From Streptomyces bicolor (lineage in GTDB: Bacteria > Actinomycetota > Actinomycetes > Streptomycetales > Streptomycetaceae), in the NCBI RefSeq assembly GCF_000719285.1, contig NZ_JOFS01000007.1, forward strand, positions 168,968 through 232,967: DNA of 64,000 nt, given 5' to 3'. The notes below the pieces were generated by a model. The model was not told where the DNA came from. It saw only the letters and a list, made by a program, of their open reading frames with translations, and did not search any database. This document shows, piece after piece, positions 8,558 to 17,877 of the stretch (the stretch's first letter is position 1; the number at the start of each line of letters is the position of its first letter). The translations under genes were made by a program, and so were the position numbers.

Positions 8558-9846
8558 GCATCGACAAGACCTCCACCACGCCGCAGGACCACGAGGTCGT
8601 GAACACCGAGGCCGCCGCGGCCGCGGTGACCGCGGTCGACCCCCGGCTCCTGGTCCAGGAGCAGGGCCTGGCCGGCTACATCGGCGAGTTCAAGCGCAAG
8701 ATGAAGGCCGGTGAGCTGGGCTCCATCCCGGTCGTCCTCGGTCTGATCGCCATCTGTGTCATCTTCCAGAGCCTGAACTCGGCGTTCCTCTCCGCGGAGA
8801 ACCTGAGCAACATCACCATCACGATGGTCGGCACGGGCATGATCTCCGTCGGCATCGTGTTCGTGCTGCTGCTCGGCGAGATCGACCTGTCGGTCGGCTC
8901 GGTCAGCGGCGCGTCCAGCGCCATCGCGGCCGTCCTCGCCGTCAACCAGGGCTGGCCCGAGTGGGCCGCGGTGCTCTTCGCCGTCGCCGCGGGCGCCGCC
9001 ATCGGCGCGGCGCACGGCTTCTTCTTCGCGGTGCTCGGCGCTCCCGCGTTCGCCGTCACCCTGGCGGGTCTGCTCTTCTGGCTTGGCTTCATGCTCCAGA
9101 CGCTGGGCGAGAACGGCACGATCAACCTCGACAGCGACGGTCTGATCGGCCAGCTGACCACGTACTACTTCACGGACGTCGCCGCCGCGTACGGCCTGGC
9201 GGCCGTGGTGACCGGGCTGTTCTTCATCACCTCGTTCCTCGGCAACCGCCGGCGCGAGGCCGTGGGGATCCCGTTCCGGCCGCTGAGCGACACGATCCTG
9301 CGGACCGTGCTGCTCGGTGTGGTCTCCTTCGCCGCGGCGCTCATGTACAACCAGTACAAGGGGCTGCCGCTCGCCACGGTGATCTTCCTCGTGTTCCTGG
9401 TCGCCACGGACTTCGTGCTGCGCCGTACGTCGTACGGCCGCAAGATCTTCGCGCTCGGTGGCAGCGTCGAGGCCTCCCGGCGTGCGGGTATCAACGTGAC
9501 CGCGGTGCGGATCTCGGTGTTCGCGATCTCGGGCGGGTTCGCTGCCATCGGCGGTCTGTTCCTGGCCTCGAAGATCGCGTCCGCCAACCAGAGCGCCGGT
9601 ACGGGTGACCTGCTGATGAACGCGATCGCCGCGGCCGTCATCGGTGGTACGTCGCTGTTCGGTGGGCGTGGGCGGACCTGGAACGCGCTGCTCGGTGTGC
9701 TGGTGATCGTGTCGATCCAGTACGGGCTGCAGCTGGAGTCCATCGCCGAGCCGGTGAAGTACATGATCACCGCGGGTGTTCTGTTGACCACAGTGGTCAT
9801 CGACTCCATCACGCGCAAGACGCAGAAGACCGCGGGGCGCGCGTAG
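8554..9846 (+). CDS. xylH: XylH-type ABC sugar permease
   Basis: A 430-residue integral membrane permease of the RbsC/XylH class with about ten hydrophobic segments. Typical motifs are present: GEIDLSVGSVSG near residue 110 and AVIGGTSLFGGRGRTWNALL near the C terminus. A basic N-terminal cytoplasmic stretch precedes the first membrane helix. The start GTG overlaps the xylG stop, with GGGAGG 7 nt upstream, showing translational coupling. Together with XylF and XylG it completes a xylose importer. Confidence 0.9.
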   Translation: MSIDKTSTTPQDHEVVNTEAAAAAVTAVDPRLLVQEQGLAGYIGEFKRKMKAGELGSIPVVLGLIAICVIFQSLNSAFLSAENLSNITITMVGTGMISVGIVFVLLLGEIDLSVGSVSGASSAIAAVLAVNQGWPEWAAVLFAVAAGAAIGAAHGFFFAVLGAPAFAVTLAGLLFWLGFMLQTLGENGTINLDSDGLIGQLTTYYFTDVAAAYGLAAVVTGLFFITSFLGNRRREAVGIPFRPLSDTILRTVLLGVVSFAAALMYNQYKGLPLATVIFLVFLVATDFVLRRTSYGRKIFALGGSVEASRRAGINVTAVRISVFAISGGFAAIGGLFLASKIASANQSAGTGDLLMNAIAAAVIGGTSLFGGRGRTWNALLGVLVIVSIQYGLQLESIAEPVKYMITAGVLLTTVVIDSITRKTQKTAGRA

Positions 9847-9902
9847 CGCGGAACGCCGTGGCGCCGTAGGGGCGTGGGTGAACTGGCGGGTGCCGGTCCG
9901 TG

Positions 9903-9933
9903 TGGGCTGGTCGCGCAGTTCCCCGCGCCCCTT
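9903..9933. repeat. Streptomyces dispersed intergenic repeat (REP-like), copy 1
   Basis: The stretch beginning TGGGCTGGTCGCGCAGTTCC and continuing with CCGCGCCCCTTT is one arm of an intergenic repeat I know from many Streptomyces genomes. Related pieces occur at 26318-26334 (opposite orientation) and 31958-32050. Here only one arm is well kept. The rest of the 9847-10077 gap holds the dxs leader, with a small palindrome (TTCCGC-CTGA-GCGGAA, 10005-10020). Confidence 0.5.
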
Positions 9934-10077
9934 TGCGGCGTTGTAGTACAGCGCGTTGTTGGGTAGGGCCGATTGCGTGATGTGCCAACCCCGGCCCGGG
10001 AACCTTCCGCCTGAGCGGAACATTAGACTCGACAAGCCCGGCAACAGCTCGAACAGCTCTACTGCAAGGAGGCACGG

Positions 10078-12006
10078 GTGCCGCTGCTGACCCGCATCAC
10101 GGGACCGCGCGATCTGGACCGGCTCAGCCCTGAGCAGCTGGACCAGTTGGCAGAGGAGATCCGTACCTTCCTCGTCGAGGCGGTTTCCAAGACCGGCGGC
10201 CACCTCGGCCCGAACCTCGGTGTGGTGGAGCTGACCATCGCCCTGCACCGGGTCTTCGACTCGCCCAGGGACAAGGTGCTGTGGGACACGGGTCACCAGT
10301 CCTATGTGCACAAGCTGCTCACCGGCCGCCAGGACTTCAGCAAGCTGAAGATGAAGGGCGGTCTGTCCGGCTATCCCTCGCAGGCCGAGTCCGAGCACGA
10401 CGTCATCGAGAACAGCCACGCGTCGACGGTCCTCGGCTGGGCCGACGGCCTCGCCAAAGCCAACCAGCTGCGCAAACGCGACGACCATGTCGTGGCCGTC
10501 ATCGGTGACGGCGCCCTGACCGGCGGCATGGCCTGGGAGGCGCTGAACAACATCGCCGAGGCCAAGGACCGCCCCCTCGTCATCGTCGTCAACGACAACG
10601 AGCGGTCGTACGCCCCGACCATCGGCGGCCTCGCCAACCACCTCGCGACGCTGCGGACGACCGACGGCTACGAGCGTTTCCTCACCCGGACGAAGGAGAT
10701 CCTCGACCGCACGCCCGTCGTCGGCAAGCCGCTCTACGAGACGCTGCACGGGGCGAAGAAGGGGCTCAAGGACTTCATCGCGCCGCAGGGCATGTTCGAG
10801 GACCTCGGGCTGAAGTACGTCGGGCCGATCGACGGACATGACATCGAGGCGCTGGAGTCGGCGCTCGCGCGGGCCAAGCGGTTCGGCGGGCCGGTCATCG
10901 TGCACTGCCTCACCGAGAAGGGCCGCGGCTACCAGCCCGCCCTCCAGGACGAGGCCGACCGCTTCCACGCCGTCGGCAAGATCCACCCCGACACCGGACT
11001 GCCGATCAGCAGCAGCGGCGCCGACTGGACGTCCGTGTTCGGCGACGAGATGGTCAAGCTGGGCCAGGAGCGCGAGGACATCGTCGCCATCACCGCGGCC
11101 ATGCTCCAGCCGGTCGGCCTGGAGAAGTTCGCCAAGCGGTTCCCCGAGCGCGTCTACGACGTCGGCATCGCCGAGCAGCACGCCGCCGTGTCCGCGGCGG
11201 GCCTGGCGACGGGCGGTGTGCACCCCGTCTTCGCCGTCTACGCCACCTTCCTCAACCGCGCCTTCGACCAGGTCCTCATGGACGTGGCGCTGCACAAGTG
11301 CGGTGTCACCTTCGTGCTCGACCGCGCCGGTATCACCGGCACCGACGGCGCCTCCCACAACGGCATGTGGGACATGTCGATCCTCCAGGTCGTGCCCGGG
11401 CTGCGGCTGGCCGCCCCGCGTGACGCCGACCAGGTGCGGGCGCAGCTGCGCGAGGCCGTCGAGGTCAAGGACGCGCCGACCGTCGTCCGCTTCTCCAAGG
11501 GCGCCGTCGGCCCCGCCGTACCCGCCGTGGGGCGCGTGGGCGGCATGGACGTGCTGCGCGAGCCGGGCACCGACACGCCCGACGTGCTCCTGGTCTCCGT
11601 CGGTGCGCTGGCCCCCATGTGCCTGGAGATCGCCTCGCTCCTCGACAAGCAGGGCATCTCCACCACCGTCGTCGACCCGCGCTGGGTCAAGCCCGTCGAC
11701 GAGGCCATGGCCCCGCTCGCCGAGCGGCACCGGGTGGTCGTCACCGTCGAGGACAACAGCCGCGTCGGCGGTGTCGGCTCGGCGGTCGCGCAGGCCCTGC
11801 GCGACGCGGGCGTCGACGTCCCGCTGCGTGACTTCGGCATCCCGCCGCGCTTCCTCGACCACGCCTCCCGCGCCGAGGTGATGGCCGAGATCGGCCTGAC
11901 CGCCCCCGACATCGCCCGCCAGGTCACCGGCCTGGTCGCCAGGCTGGACGGCCGGTTCGACCGTACGGCGGCCGAGGTCGACTCGGTGGAGCCCGCCCGG
12001 GACTGA
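10078..12006 (+). CDS. dxs: 1-deoxy-D-xylulose-5-phosphate synthase
   Basis: A 642-residue thiamine-diphosphate enzyme that condenses pyruvate with glyceraldehyde 3-phosphate, the first step of the MEP isoprenoid pathway. The ThDP-binding motif is [16 protein letters not shown]. The N-terminal [16 protein letters not shown], the middle [17 protein letters not shown] and the C-terminal [13 protein letters not shown] match the three transketolase-like domains in order. The length is normal. GTG at 10078 has AGGAGG 5 nt upstream. The location next to xylFGH repeats the S. coelicolor dxs context. A terminator follows. Confidence 0.95.
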   Translation: MPLLTRITGPRDLDRLSPEQLDQLAEEIRTFLVEAVSKTGGHLGPNLGVVELTIALHRVFDSPRDKVLWDTGHQSYVHKLLTGRQDFSKLKMKGGLSGYPSQAESEHDVIENSHASTVLGWADGLAKANQLRKRDDHVVAVIGDGALTGGMAWEALNNIAEAKDRPLVIVVNDNERSYAPTIGGLANHLATLRTTDGYERFLTRTKEILDRTPVVGKPLYETLHGAKKGLKDFIAPQGMFEDLGLKYVGPIDGHDIEALESALARAKRFGGPVIVHCLTEKGRGYQPALQDEADRFHAVGKIHPDTGLPISSSGADWTSVFGDEMVKLGQEREDIVAITAAMLQPVGLEKFAKRFPERVYDVGIAEQHAAVSAAGLATGGVHPVFAVYATFLNRAFDQVLMDVALHKCGVTFVLDRAGITGTDGASHNGMWDMSILQVVPGLRLAAPRDADQVRAQLREAVEVKDAPTVVRFSKGAVGPAVPAVGRVGGMDVLREPGTDTPDVLLVSVGALAPMCLEIASLLDKQGISTTVVDPRWVKPVDEAMAPLAERHRVVVTVEDNSRVGGVGSAVAQALRDAGVDVPLRDFGIPPRFLDHASRAEVMAEIGLTAPDIARQVTGLVARLDGRFDRTAAEVDSVEPARD

Positions 12007-12039
12007 CCCCACCGGGAAACCACAACACCGGTACGGCCG

Positions 12040-12084
12040 GATGGGCCGGTTCGCCACTCATGCTGGTGGCGAAACCGGCCCATC
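12040..12084 (+). terminator. Terminator after dxs
   Basis: GATGGGCCGGTTCGCCAC (12040-12057) pairs with GTGGCGAAACCGGCCCATC (12066-12084) across an 8-nt loop, with one bulged base. It lies between the dxs stop and the permease gene. Confidence 0.75.
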
Positions 12085-12167
12085 TGTGTGAATCCACCCG
12101 TGCCGGGGCATGCGTACCACGCCCCCTCTCGATCATGTCGAGGACGACAAGCGTGGGAGGTATGACC

Positions 12168-13691
12168 GTGAGCAGCACACTCTTCCGGACGAAGAGAGTC
12201 GAGCAGTCCATCCTCGATACCGAGGAGCCAGAGCACGCGCTCAAGAAGTCCTTGTCCGCGCTGGATCTGACCGTCTTCGGCGTCGGCGTGATCATCGGCA
12301 CCGGCATCTTCGTGCTCACCGGCACCGTCGCGAAGAACAACGCCGGGCCCGCGGTGGCCCTGGCGTTCGTCGCGGCCGGTGTCGCCTGCGCGCTGGCCGC
12401 GCTCTGTTACGCCGAGTTCGCGTCCACGGTGCCGGTCGCCGGGTCCGCGTACACGTTCTCGTACGCCTCCCTCGGCGAACTGCCCGCCTGGATCATCGGC
12501 TGGGACCTGGTCCTGGAGTTCGCGCTCGGTACGGCGGTGGTGGCCGTCGGCTGGTCGGGCTATGTCCAGTCGCTCATGGACAACGCGGGCTGGGAGATGC
12601 CCGCGGCGCTGGGCAGCAGAGAGGGCGCCGGCGACTTCGGCTTCGACATCCTCGCCGCCGCGCTGGTCCTGGTCCTCACCTTCATCCTCGTACTCGGCAT
12701 GAAGCTGTCCGCGCGGATCACGTCGCTCGTCGTCGCCATCAAGGTGACCGTCGTCCTGACCGTGATCATCGCGGGCGCTTTCCTCATCGACGGCGACAAC
12801 TACGACCCGTTCATCCCGAAGCAGAAGGCCGTGGAGGCCGGGGAGAGTCTCCAGGCACCACTGATCCAGCTGATGTTCGGCTGGGCGCCCTCCAACTTCG
12901 GCGTGATGGGCATCTTCACCGCGGCCTCGGTCGTGTTCTTCGCCTTCATCGGCTTCGACGTGGTGGCGACGGCCGCCGAGGAGACCAAGAACCCGCAGCG
13001 CGACATGCCGCGCGGCATCATCGGCTCCCTCGTCATCTGCACCGCCCTGTACGTCGCCGTGTCCATCGTCGTCACCGGCATGCAGCACTACAGCCGGCTG
13101 TCCGTGGACGCCCCGCTCGCCGACGCCTTCAAGGCCACCGGGCATCCCTGGTTCGCGGGCTTCATCAGCTTCGGCGCCGCGGTCGGCCTGACGACGGTCT
13201 GCATGATCCTGCTTCTCGGCCAGACCCGCGTCTTCTTCGCCATGAGCCGCGACGGACTGCTGCCCCGCTTCTTCTCCCACGTCCACCCGAAGTACAAGAC
13301 CCCGCACCGGCCGACCATCCTGCTCGGCGTGGTCATCGCCATCCTCGCCGGCTTCACCCCGCTCACCGAGCTCGCCGCCCTGGTGAACATCGGTACCCTG
13401 TTCGCCTTCGTGGTCGTGGCGATCGGCGTGATCATCCTCCGCAGGACCCGCCCCGACCTGCACCGGGCCTTCCGCACCCCGTGGGTTCCGGTCATCCCTA
13501 TCCTGTCGGTGCTGGCCTCCCTGTGGCTGATGATCAACCTGCCCGCCGAGACATGGGTGCGGTTCGCCATCTGGATGGCGGCCGGGTTCTTCGTCTACTT
13601 CCTCTACGGCCGCTCCCACAGCCGCCTCGGACGGCATGAGGAGACCACCGTCGGTGAGGTCATCAAGCCGCCGAAGGGAGACACCCCGTAG
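12168..13691 (+). CDS. APC-superfamily amino acid permease (cationic amino acid transporter type)
   Basis: A 507-residue membrane protein with about 12 hydrophobic segments. The first carries the APC hallmark FGVGVIIGTGIFVLTG, which lines the substrate site. FFAFIGFDVVATAAEETKNP is the conserved helix-6/loop motif of the CAT/YfnA group. The protein should carry out proton-coupled amino acid uptake; the exact substrate cannot be told. GTG at 12168 is preferred because GGGAGG lies 7 nt upstream; the ATG at 12162 is only 1 nt from it. It is likely a single-gene unit between two hairpins. Confidence 0.85.
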   Translation: MSSTLFRTKRVEQSILDTEEPEHALKKSLSALDLTVFGVGVIIGTGIFVLTGTVAKNNAGPAVALAFVAAGVACALAALCYAEFASTVPVAGSAYTFSYASLGELPAWIIGWDLVLEFALGTAVVAVGWSGYVQSLMDNAGWEMPAALGSREGAGDFGFDILAAALVLVLTFILVLGMKLSARITSLVVAIKVTVVLTVIIAGAFLIDGDNYDPFIPKQKAVEAGESLQAPLIQLMFGWAPSNFGVMGIFTAASVVFFAFIGFDVVATAAEETKNPQRDMPRGIIGSLVICTALYVAVSIVVTGMQHYSRLSVDAPLADAFKATGHPWFAGFISFGAAVGLTTVCMILLLGQTRVFFAMSRDGLLPRFFSHVHPKYKTPHRPTILLGVVIAILAGFTPLTELAALVNIGTLFAFVVVAIGVIILRRTRPDLHRAFRTPWVPVIPILSVLASLWLMINLPAETWVRFAIWMAAGFFVYFLYGRSHSRLGRHEETTVGEVIKPPKGDTP

Positions 13692-13729
13692 CCGAGCCGC
13701 CCGGTCGACGGGCGGTCAACCACGACTCT

Positions 13730-13771
13730 CCGGCCCCGTATGTCCTGCTCAGGCAGGGACTGCGGGGCCGG
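13730..13771 (+). terminator. Terminator after the permease gene
   Basis: CCGGCCCCG (13730-13738) pairs with CGGGGCCGG (13763-13771), with an inner near-complementary stretch extending the stem. It ends 14 bp before the next start codon, so it overlaps the next promoter region. Confidence 0.6.
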
Positions 13772-13785
13772 ATAGCGTTCACCCC

Positions 13786-15246
13786 ATGCTCGCCGAGCTC
13801 CTCGCACCGCCACGCTCCGGGCCCGAACCGCGCGCGGGACGTCGCTACTGGAGACGGCTGCTGCCCGCCCTGGCCCTGCTGGCCTGCGTCACCCGCCTCC
13901 CGTCCTTCACCCGGCCGCTGTGGAATCCCGACGAGGGCTATCTCGCCGTACAGGCACGGATGCTGGCGCGGGGCGGAGAGCTGTACGAGACGGTCGTCGA
14001 CCGCAAGCCGCCGCTGGTGCCGTGGCTGTACGAGGCCGCGTTCGCGGTGGCCGGTTCCGGATCGCTCACGTCGGTGCGGGTCCTGGCGGTCGCGGCTCAG
14101 CTGCTGACCGCCGCGCTGTTGGCCTCGCTGGCGCGCCGCCGCTGGGGCGACACGGCGGGCGGGACCGCCGGGGTGCTCTATCTGCTGGTGTCGGTGGGGC
14201 TCAACCCCGAGGATGCCCAGGCCGCGACCTTCGGGGTATTCATGCTGCCCTGCACGGCGGCGGCCATGTGGTGCGCCGACCGGCACCGGTGGGGTGCGGC
14301 GGGCCTGGCCGTCGCGGCCGCGTTCCTCGCCAAGCAGACCGGCGGGGCGGTGCTGGTGCCGGTCGTATGGCTGTGCGTGTCGGCGGGGGAGGTACGGGCC
14401 GGGGGACTGGCGCGGCTGGGCGCCGGGGTCGTGGTGCCGGTCCTGGGCGTGGCCGCGGTGACCGACCCGGCGGGGTTCCTGTTCTGGACGGTCACGGGAT
14501 CAGGGGCGTACGCCTCCTTCGCCGGGTCCGAGATCCACGTCCTCGCACGGTGCCTGACGAACACGGCGATCCTCGCGCTGGGCTGCGCGGGACTGATCCC
14601 ACCGGTGCTGCGGGCCCTGCGGCCGGCCCGCACCGGTGCGGCGGACCTGTGGCTGTGGCTGGCCGCGTCGGCCGGGGCGGTCGCGCTGGGCTTCCACTTC
14701 TTCGGCCACTACTACCTGCAACTCCTCCCGCCCCTGGCCCTGCTGGCCACGGCCGCCCTCCAGCTCCTGCCGCGCGACCGCCTGACCCACGCCCTTGTGA
14801 CCTCGGCCTGCTGCTGTGCCCTGTTCCTGAGCTGGGGGCTGATCGCACCCCGACCCGAACTCGACCACGCGAGGCGGCTCGCGGACGAGATGGCGAGCCG
14901 GACGGATCCACGGGACCGGGTCCTGGTCTGGGGCATACACCCCGAGACCTACTGGCTGGCCGACCGCAGACCCGCCAGCCGGTACCTGACGGCCGGGCTC
15001 CTCACCAACTACAGCGGAGGGCGGGACGGACCGCAGGTCGGCGAGCGATACGCCGTCGACGGGACCTGGGCGGTCTTCCGGGAGGAGATGACCGAGCGGG
15101 CGCCGGCACTGGTCGTCGACGACTCGCGGGGGAAGCCGTACGGGCCGCAGAGGGTGCCGGGTCTGCGGCGGTTGCTGGCGGCGGGGTATGAGGAGGTGGG
15201 GGTGGTGGAGGGGGCGGTGGTGTACGTGAGGAGGGGTACTGGCTGA
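13786..15246 (+). CDS. GT39-like membrane glycosyltransferase
   Basis: A 486-residue polytopic membrane protein (about 9-11 helices). NPDEGY near residue 47 and RKPPLVPW are the short acidic and following motifs of the PMT_2/GT-C fold, in which polyprenyl-phosphate sugars are transferred on the outer face of the membrane. The C-terminal ~100 residues form a soluble domain (VLVWGIHPETYWLADRRPAS). No ribosome-binding site is visible; TAGCGT (13773-13778) lies 7 nt before the ATG, so a leaderless transcript is likely. Acceptor and sugar are unknown. Confidence 0.7.
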   Translation: MLAELLAPPRSGPEPRAGRRYWRRLLPALALLACVTRLPSFTRPLWNPDEGYLAVQARMLARGGELYETVVDRKPPLVPWLYEAAFAVAGSGSLTSVRVLAVAAQLLTAALLASLARRRWGDTAGGTAGVLYLLVSVGLNPEDAQAATFGVFMLPCTAAAMWCADRHRWGAAGLAVAAAFLAKQTGGAVLVPVVWLCVSAGEVRAGGLARLGAGVVVPVLGVAAVTDPAGFLFWTVTGSGAYASFAGSEIHVLARCLTNTAILALGCAGLIPPVLRALRPARTGAADLWLWLAASAGAVALGFHFFGHYYLQLLPPLALLATAALQLLPRDRLTHALVTSACCCALFLSWGLIAPRPELDHARRLADEMASRTDPRDRVLVWGIHPETYWLADRRPASRYLTAGLLTNYSGGRDGPQVGERYAVDGTWAVFREEMTERAPALVVDDSRGKPYGPQRVPGLRRLLAAGYEEVGVVEGAVVYVRRGTG

Positions 15247-15305
15247 CGTACGCAGCCTGCGCCCGGGCTGCGCCGCTCTCCCCGCTCAGCCCCCACGCCG
15301 GGCAC

Positions 15306-15677
15306 TCACGGCCGTACCGTACGCGGCCCCGCCACCTCCGCCCCCAACTCCGTTACCCTGCGCCGCAGTTCCCGGTCCGCGGTCACCACCAGGCAGGGCC
15401 GCCCACCGGCCCGGGCGACGAGCTCGACCATGTGATCGTCCCCGCTCCCGGCAGCCGCCTCCACGCGCACCCCAGGCACGGAGTCCACCCCCCGAGCGGC
15501 CCCCTCCACCACGAGCACGATCTCCACGGCCCCCGGCCGCCCGGGCACGCCGTCCACCGCCAGCCGATCCCGCAACCGCTCCGCGGCCCCCCGCCGGTCC
15601 CGCCACCACCCGTCGGGCACCGACCCGACGACGTTCGCGGCGTCGACGATCACGAGCAGGGGAGCGTCCTCATTCAT
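15306..15677 (-). CDS. Small NYN/PIN-like domain protein
   Basis: A 123-residue cytoplasmic protein, a single compact domain. Conserved acidic residues sit where a PIN/NYN nuclease would have them: VDAANVVG at the N terminus, SGDDHMVELVA in the middle and VTADRELRRRV near the C terminus. Streptomyces homologues are often labelled NTP pyrophosphohydrolase, which the sequence does not obviously support. An RNase-like function is an inference. It is convergent with the GT39-like gene, with 59 bp between the stops. No clear Shine-Dalgarno sequence precedes the ATG. Confidence 0.65.
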   Translation of the reverse strand: MNEDAPLLVIVDAANVVGSVPDGWWRDRRGAAERLRDRLAVDGVPGRPGAVEIVLVVEGAARGVDSVPGVRVEAAAGSGDDHMVELVARAGGRPCLVVTADRELRRRVTELGAEVAGPRTVRP

Positions 15678-15696
15678 GGGGCAAGGGTCGCATGGC

Positions 15697-15784
15697 GTTC
15701 ACGGCCGGAGCTCTACGGCTTCACGGCCGGAGCTCTACAGCTTCACGGCCGGGGCCCCGCGGCGTCACCGCCAGGGCCCCACGG
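15697..15784. repeat. Four tandem 22-bp repeats
   Basis: Copies at 15697, 15719, 15741 and 15763 share the core TTCACGGCCGGAGCTCTACG. The first two are nearly identical and the last two are diverged (GGGGCCCC in place of GGAGCTCT). They fill the 126-bp gap between two leftward genes, covering the upstream region of the NYN-like gene. Function is unknown. Confidence 0.7.
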
Positions 15785-15803
15785 CGTCCGGGAGCCGTAA
15801 GGC

Positions 15804-16700
15804 TCACTCCTCGGCCGTCCCCTCCTCGTCGAAGCTGGCGAAGTACGCCGCCGCCATGTCCTCGTGCCCATGCCCCTGCGCAGCCGCCCGCTCGAAGCGC
15901 TCCGCACTCGCCGTGGCCACATCCAGGCGTACGCCGTACCGCTCACCCGCCTCCACGATGAGCCGCGCGTCCTTGCCCGCCGTGGTCACCGCGAACGCGG
16001 CCGGGGTCAGCCCGCCGTTCAGCACCAGCCCGGTCTTGGCCCGCAGGTAGCCCATGTCGAGCGGGCCGCCGTCGATCACCTCGAAGAAGTGCTGGGGGTC
16101 GACGTCGAGGGCCTTGGCGAGGGCCAGTACCTCGCCGGCGGCGTTGGTGACCGCGAGCACCCAGCTGTTGGCGACCAGCTTCAGCCGCGTCGCCGTGCCC
16201 GCCCCGCCGTCCTCGCCGGTCCACACCGTACGGGCGCCGACGGCGTCGAACACCGGCGTCACCGTCTCCCGCCCCGCGACCGGCCCCGCCGCCAGGACTG
16301 TCAGCTGACCTGCCTCGGCGGGCTGGCGGGTGCCGAGCACCGGGGCGTCGTAGAAGACGAGGCCGTGCTCGCGGGCGAAGGCGGCCAGGTCGGAGATCGC
16401 CTCGATGCCGGCCGTCGTCGACTGGACCCAGGCCGCCCCGGAGCGCAGTGCCGGCGCCGCCTCACGCATCACGTCCAGCGTCGCGGGGCCGTCGTACAGC
16501 ATGGTCAGGACGACGTCGGCGCCCTGGACCGCCTCGGCGGGCGAGTCGGCGACCAGGGCGCCGTCGGCGGCCAGGGGCTCGGCCTTGGCGCGGGTGCGGT
16601 TCCAGGCGCGGACGGTGTGCCCGGCCCTGGCCAGGTTGCGGGCCATCGCGGCCCCCATGATGCCGGTGCCCAGGACGCTCACGGTGAGCTTGTCGGTCAT
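15804..16700 (-). CDS. NAD(P)-dependent oxidoreductase of the 3-hydroxyisobutyrate dehydrogenase family
   Basis: A 298-residue beta-hydroxyacid dehydrogenase. The Rossmann motif is GTGIMGAAMARNL at residues 11-23, the cofactor-selecting stretch is WNRTRAKA, and the substrate-region motif DAPVLGTRQPAEAGQLTVL takes the place of the classical DAPVSGG. The catalytic lysine is in RLKLVANSWVL. The C-terminal helical domain is complete. It reduces or oxidises a small hydroxy acid or semialdehyde; the substrate cannot be read from the sequence, and reductase activity on other small carbonyls is possible. It is transcribed divergently from the next gene with 95 bp between starts. Confidence 0.8.
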   Translation of the reverse strand: MTDKLTVSVLGTGIMGAAMARNLARAGHTVRAWNRTRAKAEPLAADGALVADSPAEAVQGADVVLTMLYDGPATLDVMREAAPALRSGAAWVQSTTAGIEAISDLAAFAREHGLVFYDAPVLGTRQPAEAGQLTVLAAGPVAGRETVTPVFDAVGARTVWTGEDGGAGTATRLKLVANSWVLAVTNAAGEVLALAKALDVDPQHFFEVIDGGPLDMGYLRAKTGLVLNGGLTPAAFAVTTAGKDARLIVEAGERYGVRLDVATASAERFERAAAQGHGHEDMAAAYFASFDEEGTAEE

Positions 16701-16795
16701 GACGTCGACTTCCTGTTCTCGTACGGACGTTGCCGTGATCCAGCTTGCCCGGGGTCGGGCCGCCGGGCCGCCCCCACGCCGAATAGAGTGAACCG

Positions 16796-17812
16796 GTGAA
16801 CGGCGACTGGCTCATCCGCGGCCGCGACGGCCGCCTCAGCGTCTATCTGCCGACCGACGACGCCGTGCTGTGCCGGGCGGAACTCGGACCCGGCGGCCCC
16901 TGGGAACCCCCGCGCAAGGTCGGCGGCGACCAGAAGCTGCGCCCCGGCCCCGCGGTCGGCCAGGGCGCCGACGCCTACGCCCATCTGGCCGCCTGGCGTC
17001 CCACCAAGCCGGGTGAGGCGGGCCTGGTGCACTCCACGCACTTCCGGCCGCGCCTGGCCGCCCTGGACTGGATCTCCATCGGCCACCCGGACCAGTCCGG
17101 CGACCGCACCGGCACGCCGGCCGTGACGGTCGACGCGCAGGGCCGGGCCCATGTCTTCGTCCGCAACAGGGCGGGCGGAGTGAGCATGCGGGGCCAGAAG
17201 GAGGTCGGCGGCTGGGGGCCGTGGCGTGACCTCAAGGGGCGTGAGGTCGACGACCTGCTGGCCGCCGTGACGGGGGAGTCGGGGCGGGTCGAGCTGTACG
17301 CGGCCGTCCCCGGCGCCCTCCTGCACTGGCGGCAGGAGAAGCCGGGCAGTGTCCCGGTCCTGGAGGAGGCGATGGAGACCCCGGTCCGCCCGGGCACCCT
17401 GCGCGCCCTGGCCACTTCTGCGGACCACACGACCCTCTTCTACGCCGACGACTCCGGCGACCTGTGCGCCTGGCGCCCGGGCACCAAGCCGGTCACCCTG
17501 CTGGCCTCCGCCGGCCCCGGCCCGGTCTCCGCGATCCGCTGTGAACTCGACGGCCACGACTGCACGCTGCTCGCCCAGCGCTCGGCGAGCGGCCGCGTCG
17601 CCTTCGCCGCGTATCCGACGCAGCAGGAGTCGGCGGGCGCGTGGTGGACGGAATCGGGCCCGCAGCTTCCGGCGGACGCGGTGGTCGCGCTGGCGGTGGA
17701 CGAGGACGAGCGGGTGGTGGCGGCCACGTTGTCGCCGTCGACCGGGCAGTTGCTGGTCAGCCGGCGCAAGGACGAGCCGGGGCTGGCGCTGGAGACGTGG
17801 CGGGAGGTCTGA
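16796..17812 (+). CDS. Propeller-like conserved protein of unknown function
   Basis: A 338-residue cytoplasmic protein, with no signal peptide or membrane segment. It has repeated blade-like units, each with a small aromatic/Gly motif followed by a strand pair (GRAHVFVRNRAGGVSMRGQK, GRVELYAAVPGALLHWRQEK, TLFYADDSGDLCAWRPG). These resemble PLL-type lectin or beta-propeller repeats. No catalytic motif is seen. The start is GTG at 16796. TAGAGT at 16784-16789 with only 6 nt to the GTG, and no ribosome-binding site, points to a leaderless transcript. Function not recognised. Confidence 0.6.
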   Translation: MNGDWLIRGRDGRLSVYLPTDDAVLCRAELGPGGPWEPPRKVGGDQKLRPGPAVGQGADAYAHLAAWRPTKPGEAGLVHSTHFRPRLAALDWISIGHPDQSGDRTGTPAVTVDAQGRAHVFVRNRAGGVSMRGQKEVGGWGPWRDLKGREVDDLLAAVTGESGRVELYAAVPGALLHWRQEKPGSVPVLEEAMETPVRPGTLRALATSADHTTLFYADDSGDLCAWRPGTKPVTLLASAGPGPVSAIRCELDGHDCTLLAQRSASGRVAFAAYPTQQESAGAWWTESGPQLPADAVVALAVDEDERVVAATLSPSTGQLLVSRRKDEPGLALETWREV

Positions 17813-17830
17813 CGACCGCCCGCACACGCA

Positions 17831-17860
17831 TGAGGGCCCCTGCCGGAGCAGGGGCCCTCA
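17831..17860. terminator. Bidirectional terminator between convergent genes
   Basis: A perfect 13-bp stem, TGAGGGCCCCTGC with GCAGGGGCCCTCA, around the loop CGGA, lies 18 bp past the stop of the rightward gene and 18 bp past the stop of the leftward fadB. Confidence 0.85.
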
Positions 17861-17877
17861 CTGGTGTGCGAGTCGTG

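Noticed and set aside
8215..12057. Long leftward open frame opposite xylH, dxs and neighbours
   Set aside because: It is antisense to clearly conserved genes and its translation is low-complexity Arg/Gly/Ala/Asp; open antisense frames are expected at this GC content.
12060..12167. Upstream extension of the amino acid permease to 12060
   Set aside because: The extension starts inside the dxs terminator hairpin; the GTG at 12168 has the proper ribosome-binding site spacing.
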